Shown one piece after another: positions 50,460-61,699 of a DNA stretch of 64,000 bases. Below the pieces are notes generated by a model, which saw only the letters and a list, made by a program, of their open reading frames with translations, searched no databases and had not been told where the DNA came from. Every line of letters starts with the position of its first letter. The stretch's first letter is position 1. The translations under genes were made by a program, and so were the position numbers. The stretch is from Rhizophagus irregularis (lineage: Eukaryota; Glomeromycota; Glomeromycetes; Glomerales; Glomeraceae): assembly GCF_026210795.1 (NCBI RefSeq), contig NC_089439.1, forward strand, positions 620,001 through 684,000, written 5' to 3'.

Positions 50460-52570
50460 AAAAAGAGAAACGTTCAGTTAGAACGTTTCTTAAAGAATAA
50501 AATTAAAAAAAATAATTAAAAAAATGTAAGTTTCGAATATCGAAACTTACCATATCGGCATATCCAAGTCCCAAAGCCGAAAGAATCGATACCTACAAAA
50601 AGAAAAGAGAAAATTAAAAAAAAATAAAAAAAATAAAAATAAAAAACGTGTTTTATTCAAAACTTACTGATTCTTTGGGTTTTCCGTTCTTCAGAAGCCC
50701 ACCCAAACCTATAAAAAAAAATACAAGAACGGTTAGTTAACCGTTCTTAATAATAAAAAAATAAAAAAAAAGTTAAGATTCGTACCATACCTTACGAATC
50801 TTTGGGTTTTCCGTTCTTGGGAAGCCCACCCGAACCTATAAAAGAAAAAGAAAGAACGGTTAGTAAACCGTTCATAATAATAAACAAAGAAAGAAAAAAA
50901 TAAAGATTCTTACGAATCTTTGGGTTTTTCCGTTCTTGGGAAGCCCACCCGAACCTATAAAAGAAAAAAGAAAGGAACGGTTAGTAAACCGTTCCAAAAT
51001 ATTAAAAAAAAAATAAAAACCAAAATTCGTACTCGTACTTACGAATCTTGGTTCTCCCGTTTGTCCGAAGTCCACCCGAACCTATAAAAAGAAAGGAACG
51101 GTTATTAGTAACCGTTCATAATATTAAAAAAAAAAAATAAAAAAAACAAAACCAAGATTCGTATATACTTATGAATCTTGGTTCTTTTCCGTTCTTTGGA
51201 ACCAGGAAGCTGCCCGAAACCTAAAAAATAGAAGTAAAGAACGGTTATTAGTAACCGTTCATAATATTTTTTTAAAAAAAAAAACAAAAAAAAACAAAAC
51301 CAAGATTCGTATATACTTACGAATCTTGGTTCTTTTCCGTTCTTCAGAACCAGGAAGCCGCCCGAAACCTAAAAAAAGAAAAGAACGGTTATTAGTAACC
51401 GTTCATTAATAATATTAAAAAAAAAGAAAAAAAAATTAAACCAAGATTCGTACTTATCTTACGAATCTTGGTTTTCCGTTCTTCGGAACTCGGAAGCCCA
51501 CCCGCTGACCTAAAAGAAGAAAGGAAAAAAAATGAAAAAAAAATTACGAAACGTTAATAAGCGTTTCGTTAAAAAATGTAATAAAAAAAATCGGAACGTT
51601 AGCCAACGTTCCGATTAAAGAAAAAAAATCAAAAAAAAAGTTTCGAAACGTTAAAAAACGTTTCGTTAAAAATGAAATACAAAAAAAATCGAACGTTAGC
51701 CAACGCTCCGATTAAGAAAAATAAAAAAAAAATGTATTTTCGAAACGTTAAAAAACGCTTCGTTAAAAAAAATGAAAAATAAAAAAATCGGAACGTTAGA
51801 CAACGTTCCGATTAAAGAAGTTAAAAAAAAAGAATAAATGAAACGTTTTTCAACGTTTCGTTAAAAAAGTAAAATAAAAAAATAATCGGAACGCCAACGT
51901 TCGATTAAAAAAATTAAAAAAAAATTGTTTCTTTGAACGTTAAAAAACGTTCCGATTAAAAAAAAAAAAGAAAAAAAAATATTTTCGAAACGTTAAAAAA
52001 CGTTTCGTTAAAAAATGAAAAATCGGAACGTTAACCAACGTTCCGATTAAAAAAAAATAAAACAAATATTTCGAAACGTTAAAAAACGTTTCGAAAATAA
52101 TTTTAATGAAAAATCGGAACGTTAGCCAACGTTCCGATTAAAAAAATGAAAAAACAAATATTTCGGAACGCTAGACAACGTCCCGATTAAAAAAATAAAA
52201 CAAATATTTCAAAACGTTAAAAAATGTTTCAAAATATTTTTAATGAAAAATCGGAATGTTAGCCAACGCTTCCGATTAAAGAATTTTTTAAAAAACAATA
52301 TTTCGAACGCTTTTTCAATGTTCCGATTAAAAATGAAGTAAAAAAATTAATCGGAACGTTAGCCAACGTTCCGATTAAAAGAATTTAAAAAAAAATAATA
52401 TTTTGGAACGTTTTTCAACGTTCCGATTAAAAATGAAATAAAAAAAATAATCGGAACGTTAGCCAATGTTCCGATTAAAAGAATTTTTAAAAAAAATATT
52501 TCGAAACGTTAAAAAATGTTTCGTTAAAAAATGAATAAATAGTTTCGCAACGTTTCGTTGCGAAACTCAC
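50460..52570. repeat. array of short perfect palindromes
   Basis: Two zones are seen. In 50.46-51.53 kb, units of about 115-145 bp each contain GAACGGTTAGTAAACCGTTC-like and GATTCGTA...TACGAATC palindromes and the constant phrase CCCACCCGAACCTATA (about seven copies). In 51.54-52.57 kb, shorter units alternate CGAAACGTTAAAAAACGTTTCG-like and CGGAACGTTAGCCAACGTTCCG-like palindromes separated by A-rich spacers, more than 20 palindromes in all. Stems are about 9-10 bp with 3-5 base loops. Compensating changes occur in several copies. There is no coding capacity. Confidence 0.85.
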
Positions 52571-52717
52571 CAAACTTTTTTCCGTAAAAGGCTCATATCT
52601 CCGGAATTAATGACCTTATATTACGGAATTTATCCACTTATTACATTTTCTGTGAATGGATCCGTGAAGGCTCATTTTTACGGAGTTTTTATAGAAATAA
52701 CGGATAAAACTTTTATA

Positions 52718-52880
52718 AAGGAAAGGGGAGAAAGGGGAGAACGAAAGGGAAAAGAACGAAACAAAAGGGAAGGGGAGAAATAAAGGGTAATGGGAAAATG
52801 AAAGGGAAGGGGAGAACGAAGGGGAGAACGAAGGGGTAATGGGAAAACGAAAGGGAAGGGGAGAACGAAGAAAAGCAAAA
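52718..52880. repeat. purine-only repeat block
   Basis: GGGAGAACGAA-type units are repeated about ten times with almost no pyrimidines on the plus strand, with many GGGG and GGG runs. Such a tract could form triplex or G-quadruplex DNA. It is followed by a hairpin TTAAGCTTT...AAAGCTTAA at about 52888-52912. Confidence 0.8.
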
Positions 52881-53057
52881 AAAAATTAAGCTTTGCTAAA
52901 AAAAGCTTAATTTCTTTTTTTGCTATACCGCAGTCCGCAGCGGTAATCCAGTATCACGTGATATATGTGATATAGAGTACGGCCATTATAGTATTGACGA
53001 AATGATTTTTTTTTAAATACTAATTTTAATAAATGTATATTATACTTAAATTAAATA

Positions 53058-53125
53058 GTACAGTGGTTAGATCGTGAGATATGATATTGTAAGTTGAGGT
53101 AACCGGTTCGGTTCCTAAGGTGAGT
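53058..53125 (+). other. tRNA-like patch, possibly SINE-derived
   Basis: TAGTACAGTGGTTAGATC resembles a pol III A box, and GGTTCGGTTCC 40 bases later resembles a B box. Stems of the cloverleaf do not pair well and there is no proper acceptor stem, so it is not a functional tRNA gene. A similar patch (GGTTCAGTTCC) lies at about 15900-15960. Confidence 0.3.
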
Positions 53126-53910
53126 AAAAATAAATAAATAAATATAATTTAATTAAAATATACACATGTAATCATATATATGCATTAATATACAGTGCGT
53201 TGAACAACAATGCATAATGTGTTGCACTACAAATTAGAGTTGAACGACGCGTATATTAACATTATGCGCTGATATACTCTAATATATGGGTGTTGATTAA
53301 TATTGTTAATCATGTTGAACAACTAGCTGGTGTTGATCAACGCGTATACTGGTGTGAATCAACGCTTTTCAAACTTGCTGATGGGAAAACAAGACGGTTA
53401 TGCAATTATAATTATAATGACTTATTATTGCAGGTTCCAGAAGTTCTTATTAGTGTTCCTGTAACAACCATTCATAAATTTGCACGCAAATCATGGAGAT
53501 ATATGGATGCATACAATAAAGGGTTGGAAGGTAGGACCGCTGAATGGGCTGTTAGTAAATATAAGTCACATCGTCGGTTACCTGACAATATTGAAAAAAT
53601 AATGGATGATTTAGATAATACGTAAGTGATAATAATAAAGTCATTAATTAATACATACTTTACATACTTAATTGCTGGCTTTGCATTACTGAAAAATGTT
53701 ATTCAAAATGAAATAAAATAAAACGCGTAACACTTTTTTTCAGTTAACATTTTTTGCATACTGTAAGTGTGACATATCGTGGTACCGATAAGCCGCCAGT
53801 GTGAAAATTTATCAAAAATCTCAGATTTTTATTGGCTGATTTCCAAACACGTGATTAAGGGTCAGTTCCAAAAAAAATTGAAACAAAATCACATGATTGT
53901 CAAGTTAAGA

Positions 53911-54324
53911 CTTCCGGCACCATAGTCAAATGCATTGTCACAAAGATCCTGGATACTGACCTTATTGCAGCGAGTAAGGTAGATAGCGTGTGGTGGCAGG
54001 AGGTTCGTCAAGAGGCATATAAGAGGTGGAAAAATTATGCCACTACGATCGGGAATATGTACTGGGAAATCTGAGCTCTCAGAAATCAGTATGTAGAAGG
54101 GAATATTGACTGGATAACTTTTGAAGATGTACACGACTTCTATAAAAGATGGATGGACTGCCTTACCAAGAATCAGCTTTATATTATGGAGAAAATGCTT
54201 AGGAATGGGATGGTCGTGGACCCCTAAGAGAGGCAAACTATAGAGTATGCATTAAGTGAACAAAGATGGGGAGGCAATCCTTGGGGACTGGACTGGGAGT
54301 GGAACGAATGGACTCAACAGGAGT
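53911..54324 (+). pseudogene. degenerate ORF, possibly related to the polymerase/helicase element
   Basis: One frame reads TIVKCIVTKILDTDLIAASK, then a W/K/Y-rich helical sequence. A TGA at 54072 and a TAA at 54225 interrupt it, and it ends at a TAG-free stretch with WGLDWEWNEWTQQE and a TAA near 54324. Base composition and the pattern of in-frame stops without frameshift resemble the 39.7-46.3 kb block. No family is recognised. Confidence 0.45.
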
Positions 54325-54592
54325 AAGCATTTTGTACTTACAGATTTATATTTTTTATATTATAAGTGTAAATCCGCCTGACACCTCCCGGACGTCCGTT
54401 GGATGTCACGTGTATAGATCCGGCCGGCATTACCGCGTAATCCCGAATTACCAAAAAAGGAAATTTATGTTACACAAAATTCCAACCGCATTTTTACCAA
54501 AATAAATTTTTGTGGAACGGGTATCGCCCAAAAAGGAAATGATCTACGTACCGCATGAAATCACGTGACACTCTACACATTTGTTATTTACC

Positions 54593-54854
54593 AGGGACGA
54601 TGATTTTTTGTGATCACAGAATTTCACAGAAAATCACAAAATTTGGCTATAAAATGTTGATAATTTTCAAGTTTTTGGCCTGATTTAGGATTTGAAATTA
54701 TTATAATTCCGGCAGACACTAAATTTGGCCAGAATTTACGAATCGTAATGTTGGCCAACCTGGCATAATTCTGGCCAAATCACAAAATTTCACAAAATTT
54801 ACTTTTATCACACACAAAATTTACTTTATACCGCCACAAAAAATCATCGTCCCT
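54593..54854. mobile_element. 262-bp MITE with a 10-bp target duplication
   Basis: The left end AGGGACGATGATTTTTTGTG is inverted at the right end. The flanks are a perfect 10-bp GTTATTTACC on both sides (54583-54592 and 54855-54864). A 9-10 bp duplication fits MULE-type elements. The interior has AATTTCACAAAATTT-like repeats and no ORF. Confidence 0.85.
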
Positions 54855-54866
54855 GTTATTTACCCC

Positions 54867-55264
54867 TTTTATAATTAAAATTCCACCCCCACGTGACCGG
54901 TGACATTTAAAGGGATGTGAAAAAAATAATTTTATGAAGCAAAAAAAAACTAAGTCCCTCAGATAAATATAAACAGTGAAAACGCGTTGGGGTGTGATGC
55001 CGGTGATGAATTTTACAAAATCACGTGGGGTGGAAAAAGTAACGGTGATACTGGGAAGCTCACATTTGTTATCTTCCCCAGGTATCACCGACACTTTTTC
55101 CACCCCCACGTGATTTTGTAATATTCATCACTGGCATCACACCCCACCGCGTTTCACTGTTTATATTTATCTGAGGAACTTAGTTTTTTTTGCTTCACAA
55201 AATTATTTTTTTCACATCCCTTTAAATGTCACCGGTCACATGGGGTGGAATTTTAATTATAAAA
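54867..55264. repeat. 398-bp near-perfect palindrome
   Basis: It begins TTTTATAATTAAAATTCCAC and ends with the inverse. The arms of about 190 bp pair with few mismatches around a centre near 55065 (TGGGAAGCTCACATTTGTTA). Outer flanks, CACATTTGTTATTTACCCC on the left and GGGGTAAATCACATTTGTTC on the right, extend the symmetry partially. As RNA or single-stranded DNA it would form one long hairpin. It is likely a foldback element. Confidence 0.85.
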
Positions 55265-55469
55265 GTGTCGGTGATACTGGGGTAAATCACATTTGTTCAG
55301 GGTATCACGTGACATGAACTCCGTTCACATTTTCTGTAAAAAATTCCATGGTTTTTCCATGAATGCATTTTAGGCCAATAATCCAATAACTTATTCATCA
55401 GGTATCCTTGTATTTTTTGACAAGGACTGATGACCATGTAACTTTATCATCAGGTATCCTCGTGTTTCT

Positions 55470-58015
55470 CGACAAGGACTGATGATGATGATCGTACTTT
55501 CTCCCCCGTTGGGCTCTGCCCATTTTTTCCCATGAAGTTATGGATGAAAAATATGAGGATTTTTTGCCTTGAGTGATAGTAAAAGGACTTTTCGATGTTA
55601 TATGAAGTTATTACTGAGGTCTTTAGTTTCGCCCGAACTCCTTACGGCTTATATTGAGTTAGGACCATTATTATGAGTCTTGGAGTTACCAATAATACTG
55701 TAAGATGGCAGTTCCATACGAACGTTCCCCTGGGCTTTCTGAAAGGTTGAAAAGTAGTGCGTCTTGGTTCCTACGCCTTTAAAGTCTAACTGGCCAAGTG
55801 GTTCGCAGGCCGGACCGGTATTTCTTGGAAGGAGCTCCTGACCAACGTATTTCTTGCTAGTTGATGTTGTTAACTGGGGAGTTAGTCTTCTAAAATAAGG
55901 AGACGGAGTTGAGGTGTATGTTTGGTGAATTTTACTCAGGTTTTTCTCATTGCACTTCGAGTTTTCCTGAGGTTTATGTCTTTATTTTTTGCTTTTTGTT
56001 TTTCTTGGTCACTTTTTTCGGTGTAACCTTATTTTCTTTGGGGGGTGGGGGGATACTGGAAAATTTGATCGTCATGGTGGCTTGGTGTTACAATTTTCAA
56101 AATCGATCATCATTGGGGTGATAAGGGGGGTGACAGGTTGGGTACCGCAGTTTTTGTAGTATGCTGATCAAGGTGGTCACATGATGGACTATCATTGGAT
56201 TGACTTATCTAGGTAGATCTTAGGTCGATGGATTGTTCGCAATGAGGTGGGTGTCCTCCGTTTGGGATCGTTCGAAATGAGGTGAGTGTCCCTTCGGGAT
56301 TGCATGACACTAAAAAGTTCCCCATCGGCTGAACTGCATGACACTAAAAAGTTCCCAGAGGTCTTTGTGAAATAGGTTTGTTATCCATAGTATGTAGTCA
56401 AATAGGGGAAATTGAATTTTAGGCATTTTTGATAGTGCTAATGGTAGCTCAGAGGTTCTTTACCGATTCTAGGAGTGGGTACGGCGCTGGATGGGTTACG
56501 TATAGCATAGTCAACTTTACTCATTTTGAGATATATTTGGGGGGAGTAGCCGTAGTTATTTATATAGAGAGGGTGGAGTTTTTAATCTTAGCTTTTCTTA
56601 TTTGTAATTTCGGAAGATTATTTGTTCTTTGTTTTTCTATTAGTTCTGCACTTGTTGCGGTACTTTTTAGATCACTCTGTGTTTCTCTAAAGTTACTTCA
56701 GCATTAATTAATAAAATTCAAGCTCATGCTATGTTTACCTCGACAAGGACTGATGATTGATGATCATCGTACTTTCTCTCCCGTTGGGCTTTGCCCATTT
56801 TTTCCCATGAAGTTATGGATGAAAAATATGAGGATTTTTTGCCTTGAGTGATAGTAAAAGGACTTTTCAATGTTATATGAAGTTATTACCGAGGTCTTTA
56901 GTTTCGCCCGAACTCCTTACAGCTTATATTGAGTTAGGACCGTTATCATGAGTCTTGAAGTTACCAATAATACTGTAAGATGGCAGTTCTATACGAACGT
57001 TCCCCTGGGCTTTCTGAAAGGTTGAAAAGTAGTGCGTCTTGGTTCTTACGCCTTTAAAGTCTAACTGGCCAAGTGGTTCGCAGGCCGGACCGGTATTTCT
57101 TGGAAGGAGCTCCTGACCAACATATTTCTTGCTAGTTGATGTTGTTAACTGGGGAGTTAGTCTTCTAAAATAAGGAGATGGAGTTGAGGTGTATGCTTGG
57201 TGTTTTTTACTCAGGTTTTTCTCATTGCACTTTGAGTTTTCCTGAGGTTTATGTCTTTATTTTTTGCTTTTTTTTTTCTTGGTCACTTTTTTCAGTGTAA
57301 CCTTATTTTCTTTGGGGGGTGGGGAGATACTGGAAAATTTGATCGTTATGGTGGCTTGGTGTTACTAATTTTCAAAATCGATGATCATCCGGGTGATAAG
57401 TGGGGTGACAGGTTGGGTACCGCAGTTTTTGTAGTATGCCGATCAAGGTGGTCACATGATGGACTATCATTGGATTGACTTATCTAGGTAGATCTTAGGT
57501 CGATGGATTGTTCGCAATGAGGTGGATGTCCTCCGTTTGGGATCGTTCGAAATGAGGTGGGTGTCCCTTCGGGAATTGCACGACACTAAAAAGTTTCCCA
57601 TCAGCTGGACTGCACGACACTAAAAAGTTTCCAGAGGTCTTTGTGAAATAGGTTTGTTATCCATAGTATGTAGTCAAATAAGGGAAATTGAATTTTATGC
57701 GTTTCTGATAGTGCTAATGGTAGCTCAGAGGTTCTTTACCGATTCTAGGAGTGGGTACGGCACTGGATGGGTTACGTATAGCATAGTCGACTTTACCCAT
57801 TTTGAGATATATTTGGGGGGAGTAGCCGTAGTTATTTATATAGAGAGGGTGGGGTTTTTAATCTTAGTTTTCTTATATGTAATTTTGGAAGATTATTTGT
57901 TCTTTGTTTTTCTATTAGTTCTGCACTTGTTGCAGTGCTTTTTAGATCACTCTATGTTTCTCTAAAGTCACTTCGGCATTAATTAATAAAATTCAAGCTC
58001 AAGCTATGTTTACCT
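55470..58015. repeat. 1.27-kb tandem duplication
   Basis: The unit starting CGACAAGGACTGATGAT at 55470 recurs at 56741 and begins a third time at 58016, giving periods of 1271 and 1275 bp. The two full copies are highly similar with scattered substitutions and a few indels. The unit is less AT-rich than its surroundings. It contains its own internal doublets (ATGAGGTGGGTGTCC, GACACTAAAAAGTT). Open frames of 60-100 codons in it are not conserved between the copies and look non-coding. The class is unknown; a satellite unit or a retroelement LTR-like block are possibilities. Confidence 0.85.
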
Positions 58016-58154
58016 CGACAAGGACTGATGATAAGGATCTGCCTACTCTTACCACCGATCCATTGACCAAAAATTTTTGAAAAGAAAATTTTATATATTT
58101 TATATATCTTCGTACTAACAACTCTTATATTTTACCCTACTCATACCTTCTAAC

Positions 58155-58219
58155 ATGTCTAAAAACCTTGCTAGAAGAGGTGGCGGCAGCTATAATCCTA
58201 ATAGCAATAGGGCTCACAG
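58155..58219 (+). CDS. possible first exon, cut off by the adjacent transposon
   Basis: The ATG at 58155 gives 21-22 codons rich in R, G and N (MSKNLARRGGGSYNPN...), ending at a GTAAAA donor at 58220. TATA-like tracts lie about 60 bases upstream. The decayed transposon starts directly after the donor, so the rest of any gene is displaced or lost. Weak evidence. Confidence 0.25.
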
Positions 58220-58529
58220 GTAAAACGCTGACCAATTGGGTATCTACCCGATTGGTAACTTTTTTTTTGATCAGTCACCTGATTTATTCAATAGTTAGAA
58301 ATTGGTGTACACTTCGATCAGATATCAATCAGATTAATACCCGATTGATAACTATCTTTTAGTTTAAATTTACCGATTGATAACTATCGTTTAGTTTAAT
58401 TTACCGATTGCTCTCTTTAAAACAAATAGTGACCGATTGTTAGTAATTTATAAATTTAAAACAAATTGTAATCCGATTGGTAGTAAATTATAAATTTATT
58501 TATCAGATAACTTATTTTAAACGTAAATG

Positions 58530-61500
58530 AACTCTGTTTTATTACAAATGAAATTGTCTATTAATTGGTATGACTGCCATATAAGTAGTTGGATTTCATG
58601 TGCCAACTGTAAATTTGCTAGGTAAGAATCGACTGTATATGTTATGAATTGGCATGATGGCATCTCTAGATAATTCGTGGAAATCATATTTCCACAATTC
58701 AACATTGCAACTTTTATCATCCCAATTGCCGATTCTGCAATGAAACCTTATTTTCTCATTTGGTGCCCATAAATACCAGTTGACAAAAGCGAGCCGATGC
58801 GTCTTAGAACCGATTGGCAGCTGAACTGTATGCTCGAAATAATACTGAATATGATTAGGGTAAATGTCTATAGATTCATCATCCTGTATAAATTTGGCCA
58901 GAATATATGAACTTCTTTGATATCAGGGTGCACTTTTTGACCCAAAAATTTCGGCAGCAATCCAAATACGACTAAACTGGGTTACGATTGGCAATACAAC
59001 GATTGATTGATTGGAATCTCCTGATGATAAATCACGCACTCGAAGTTAAATCAGCAATTGATGTAAAATTCCAATCGTATATATCATTATAATATTTCAC
59101 CAATAGTTCATATGTGGCATTTGATAACGATACTCGATTTCTTGGAGTAAGCATCTCTCCCGGAAATTCTTCGCTACCAGTAGTAAATAATCTTGGCAAC
59201 ATTCAACGATGTGGAGAGATAAATGGATATTTGGAGTTATTTTCTCCTGTCCGTAATTTTCCTCAATTAAACGAGCTACTTGGTGCAGTCGGTAATGAGC
59301 TTCGAGCAGTGCACTTTTGTTAACAATTTGACAAACAAGTAAAGTACAGGCTCTTACAAAATTTGCTAAAATTTTCCGACCAGCCTCGTCCAAAAGATTC
59401 CATATAATCGGTGTTGCATAAATCATAATAAACGACCTCCATTGATCAGCTGTATATCCAGAAAATCCTTCTCCGGTTGCTATTTTAGAAGGTATCCTTC
59501 CTAAATCAACCAGAACTTGGATCTTTTTTGCTCTTTTTTCCATCAATTTAAGATGGGTTTTTGTTATTTTCCCGCCATCTATCCACAACCTTTTCACGAT
59601 CCAATACGCGATTTCCAAAAATAAATTATGCATTGGATCAACCACAAGAAATCTGATCGGGTTGAAATACGGCAATCTTAACAACTCTGACCAATGTACG
59701 TGAGTTTCAGAAACATGTTTTTTTCTTTCGTACTTAGATTTACACAACCGCTAATGTTCGGCATTGCGTCGATGTTCATTTAGATCTATTTGCACGAACC
59801 ACTCAGTCATGTCATCAAACCCTCTGTAATTAAGCTTTCTTCCGCTGATGTTAGCTATTTTATAGCATCGATGGCAGCCAACTAATGCTGAAATATGACC
59901 GCATAATTTTCTAGCAGCCAGTTGTCATTGCTGCAGCAAATTACTGCCATCTGGATTCTTTTACCAGTTGGATGCAAATCGGTAGAAAGTAAATCAACAC
60001 CATCCCAGAATTCTAATAATTCGTCAACAATTGGACTAAGATAATGATTTATCTTGTGTAATTTTACCTCTTCCGGTCCTGGTAAAAGTCCAAGATATAG
60101 CATGTTTTCTCATTTAAATCTAATATTACGGGAAGATTACATATGACTCCATAGATAACACCAGAGCTGTAAGCTGAAGAATTAAATGGTTGGAACCAGT
60201 CTAAATTAATCATGATCCCAAGATTAGAATCGGCTGTCTCATTTGTAAAAAATTGAGTATCCAGGTTGTCTAGAGAAGATGGAAATGTTTTCCATACTTT
60301 TCCATCATAAATATCGGTATATAAATTTGCTATATTAACCCAATTTGTCCATTTTTGAAGTGACTCTACAAAACCCGGGCGCTGATACATTGATATTATT
60401 TGGGTCTTTAGAGAAAGTACCGGAAATAACATTTTAGGTTTTCTGGCAAATCCCTTAACTATCGGGACCTTATTTGTTAATTTTGCTCTGCAAGCTTATC
60501 TTTTGCTGTGCTTTGGATGATTCGGAAACTCCACATGGATACATCTGAACTCTACATTTTGATTTTGTGTCAAAATTTCTGAAACTTTATATAAAGAGTA
60601 TTACAATCTGGACATACTACGTATGTCTTTTCTTGCTTAACGATCTTTAAAAGTTTTTTCGCCAAATAAGATGATGTAGGGAATCTTTCAAATCGTCGTT
60701 TATCAGCATCCGATAAAACTATCTTAAAAAATTTAATAAGTTTATCGATGTCGACATCAGGAAGACGAAATCTTGCCTGATATTTGAATATCCACAAAAG
60801 TATCCACGAATCGTTAAAGTCAATGTTTGTGTCAAGATTTCTAAGATCTGATTCATAATTATAGTCATCAAAATCGGGAGCTGTAAATTGTTCGATCGGA
60901 ACTTCATCTTTACTTAAACCACAGTCATCATCTCCAGATACCTCAGAAGCCTTATCATCATCTTCTGTCAAGGATTCGTTATCGTCATTTTCTGTTAAAG
61001 ACCTGTCGGTCAAAGAACCATCACTATCAACGTCATCAGGAATCATATTGTCAATCTTATTGGTACGCTTTCGTCTTCCTGGTCTCTCTGGCATTGGTTT
61101 ATTATCGCTTAGAGGTTATTCATCATCATCATCTGATGAATATTCTACCGCTCTAATTCTTCTTTTTCCTTTTTCATCGGGAGATTCATCACCATCATCA
61201 CCATCATCATCATCATCGCCAACATCATCATCTGATGTATTCTCTACCACTCTAATTCTTTTTTTTCCTTTTTCATCTGGAGATGATTCTACACTATACA
61301 GTTCGTTCCTGGTACCTTTTAGTTTTGAAGAACTCTGAGATCCAGAAGCAATTGTTTGAAGTCGGTTAACTTCTTCTTGATGTCTTCTGAATGTTCTGGG
61401 ATCCACTAACTTACCACCACCACAATGCAACAAACAATTGCATTCAACAAATTTTCTAGTTTTAGGTGCACTATCAGTAACTTTCGTACGATCTTTATTA

Positions 61501-61532
61501 ATGCGATTTTTCTTTGATTTTGTCATCTTCAA
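58530..61532 (-). pseudogene. Tnp2-like transposase, multiple frameshifts
   Basis: Pieces in order on the minus strand are as follows. The N-terminus with CNCLLHCGGGK and FRRHQEEV (61532-61116). An acidic S/D-rich linker, then LPDVDIDKLIKFFKIVLSDAD and CPDCNTLY (61094-60570). LSLKTQIISMYQRPGF, NLGIMINLDWFQPF and YGVICNLP (60432-60064). LYLGLLPGPEEVKLHKINHY (60103-59882). LLRLPYFNPIRFLVVDPMHN to about 59097. A C-terminal region ending IHNIYSRFLPSKF (to about 58530). These match Transposase family tnp2 (Pfam) as found in fungal Plavaka elements. At least four frame changes and several stops show it is dead. Confidence 0.8.
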
Positions 61533-61699
61533 TCTGTCAATTTGTAATCAAAGTTTCCTCAAAATACATCAATCAGTTAGTTCGCAAGAGAATTTGATCA
61601 ATTGGCTTTGCGATTAATTATTGTATACATCAGAATTGAATTGTGCGAATATTACCACAATTAGATAAATTAAACTATTTATTTTAATCAGTTAATAAA

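Larger units (their letters stand above)
49699..53383. mobile_element. 3.7-kb non-autonomous insertion in the transposase gene
   Basis: It separates the catalytic CNFIERYWGFAKR region from the C-terminal FARKSWRYMDAY region of one transposase. Its ends share a 12-13 bp inverted repeat, CATCAGCAAGTTT / AAACTTGCTGATG. Flanks GCAAAACGG and GGAAAACAA match at 6 of 9 bases, perhaps a decayed 9-bp duplication. Subterminal regions on both sides carry several copies of CGCGTATA and GTTGA/CAAC motifs. There is no transposase inside. The interior holds the palindrome array, a purine-rich block and a tRNA-like patch described separately. MULE-type mobilisation is possible but not proven. Confidence 0.6.
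46897..53625 (+). pseudogene. DDE transposase gene, broken by three insertions and frameshifts
   Basis: The pieces read in order. MPRKTKRQLQ to about 47143 is a basic and acidic N-terminus. The HTH-like part (WYEKATGSIRAAYN, about 47430-47480) is followed by a frameshift in an A run near 47510 and the region to about 47700. The piece at 48205-48290 shifts frame and joins LDSQGKMDASNQIAQ at 48322-48951. Stops then follow at about 48949, 49180 and 49462. Catalytic candidates are THDECHF (about 48867), FCFDQSMNHNAMAADA (about 49242) and CNFIERYWGFAKR (about 49665), a D-D-E arrangement of the IS630/Tc1-like type common in fungi. The C-terminus (FARKSWRYMDAYNKGLEGRTAEW) lies at 53400-53625, beyond the third insertion. 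It cuts and pastes transposon ends when intact. Confidence 0.8.

Noticed and set aside
50460-52570. CRISPR-like array
   Set aside because: The repeats are palindromes that drift in sequence, spacers are low-complexity A-rich, and no cas genes are present in this eukaryotic context.
55909-57965. ORFs of 60-100 codons in the 1.27-kb tandem units
   Set aside because: Lengths and ends differ between the two nearly identical copies, so the frames are not maintained.
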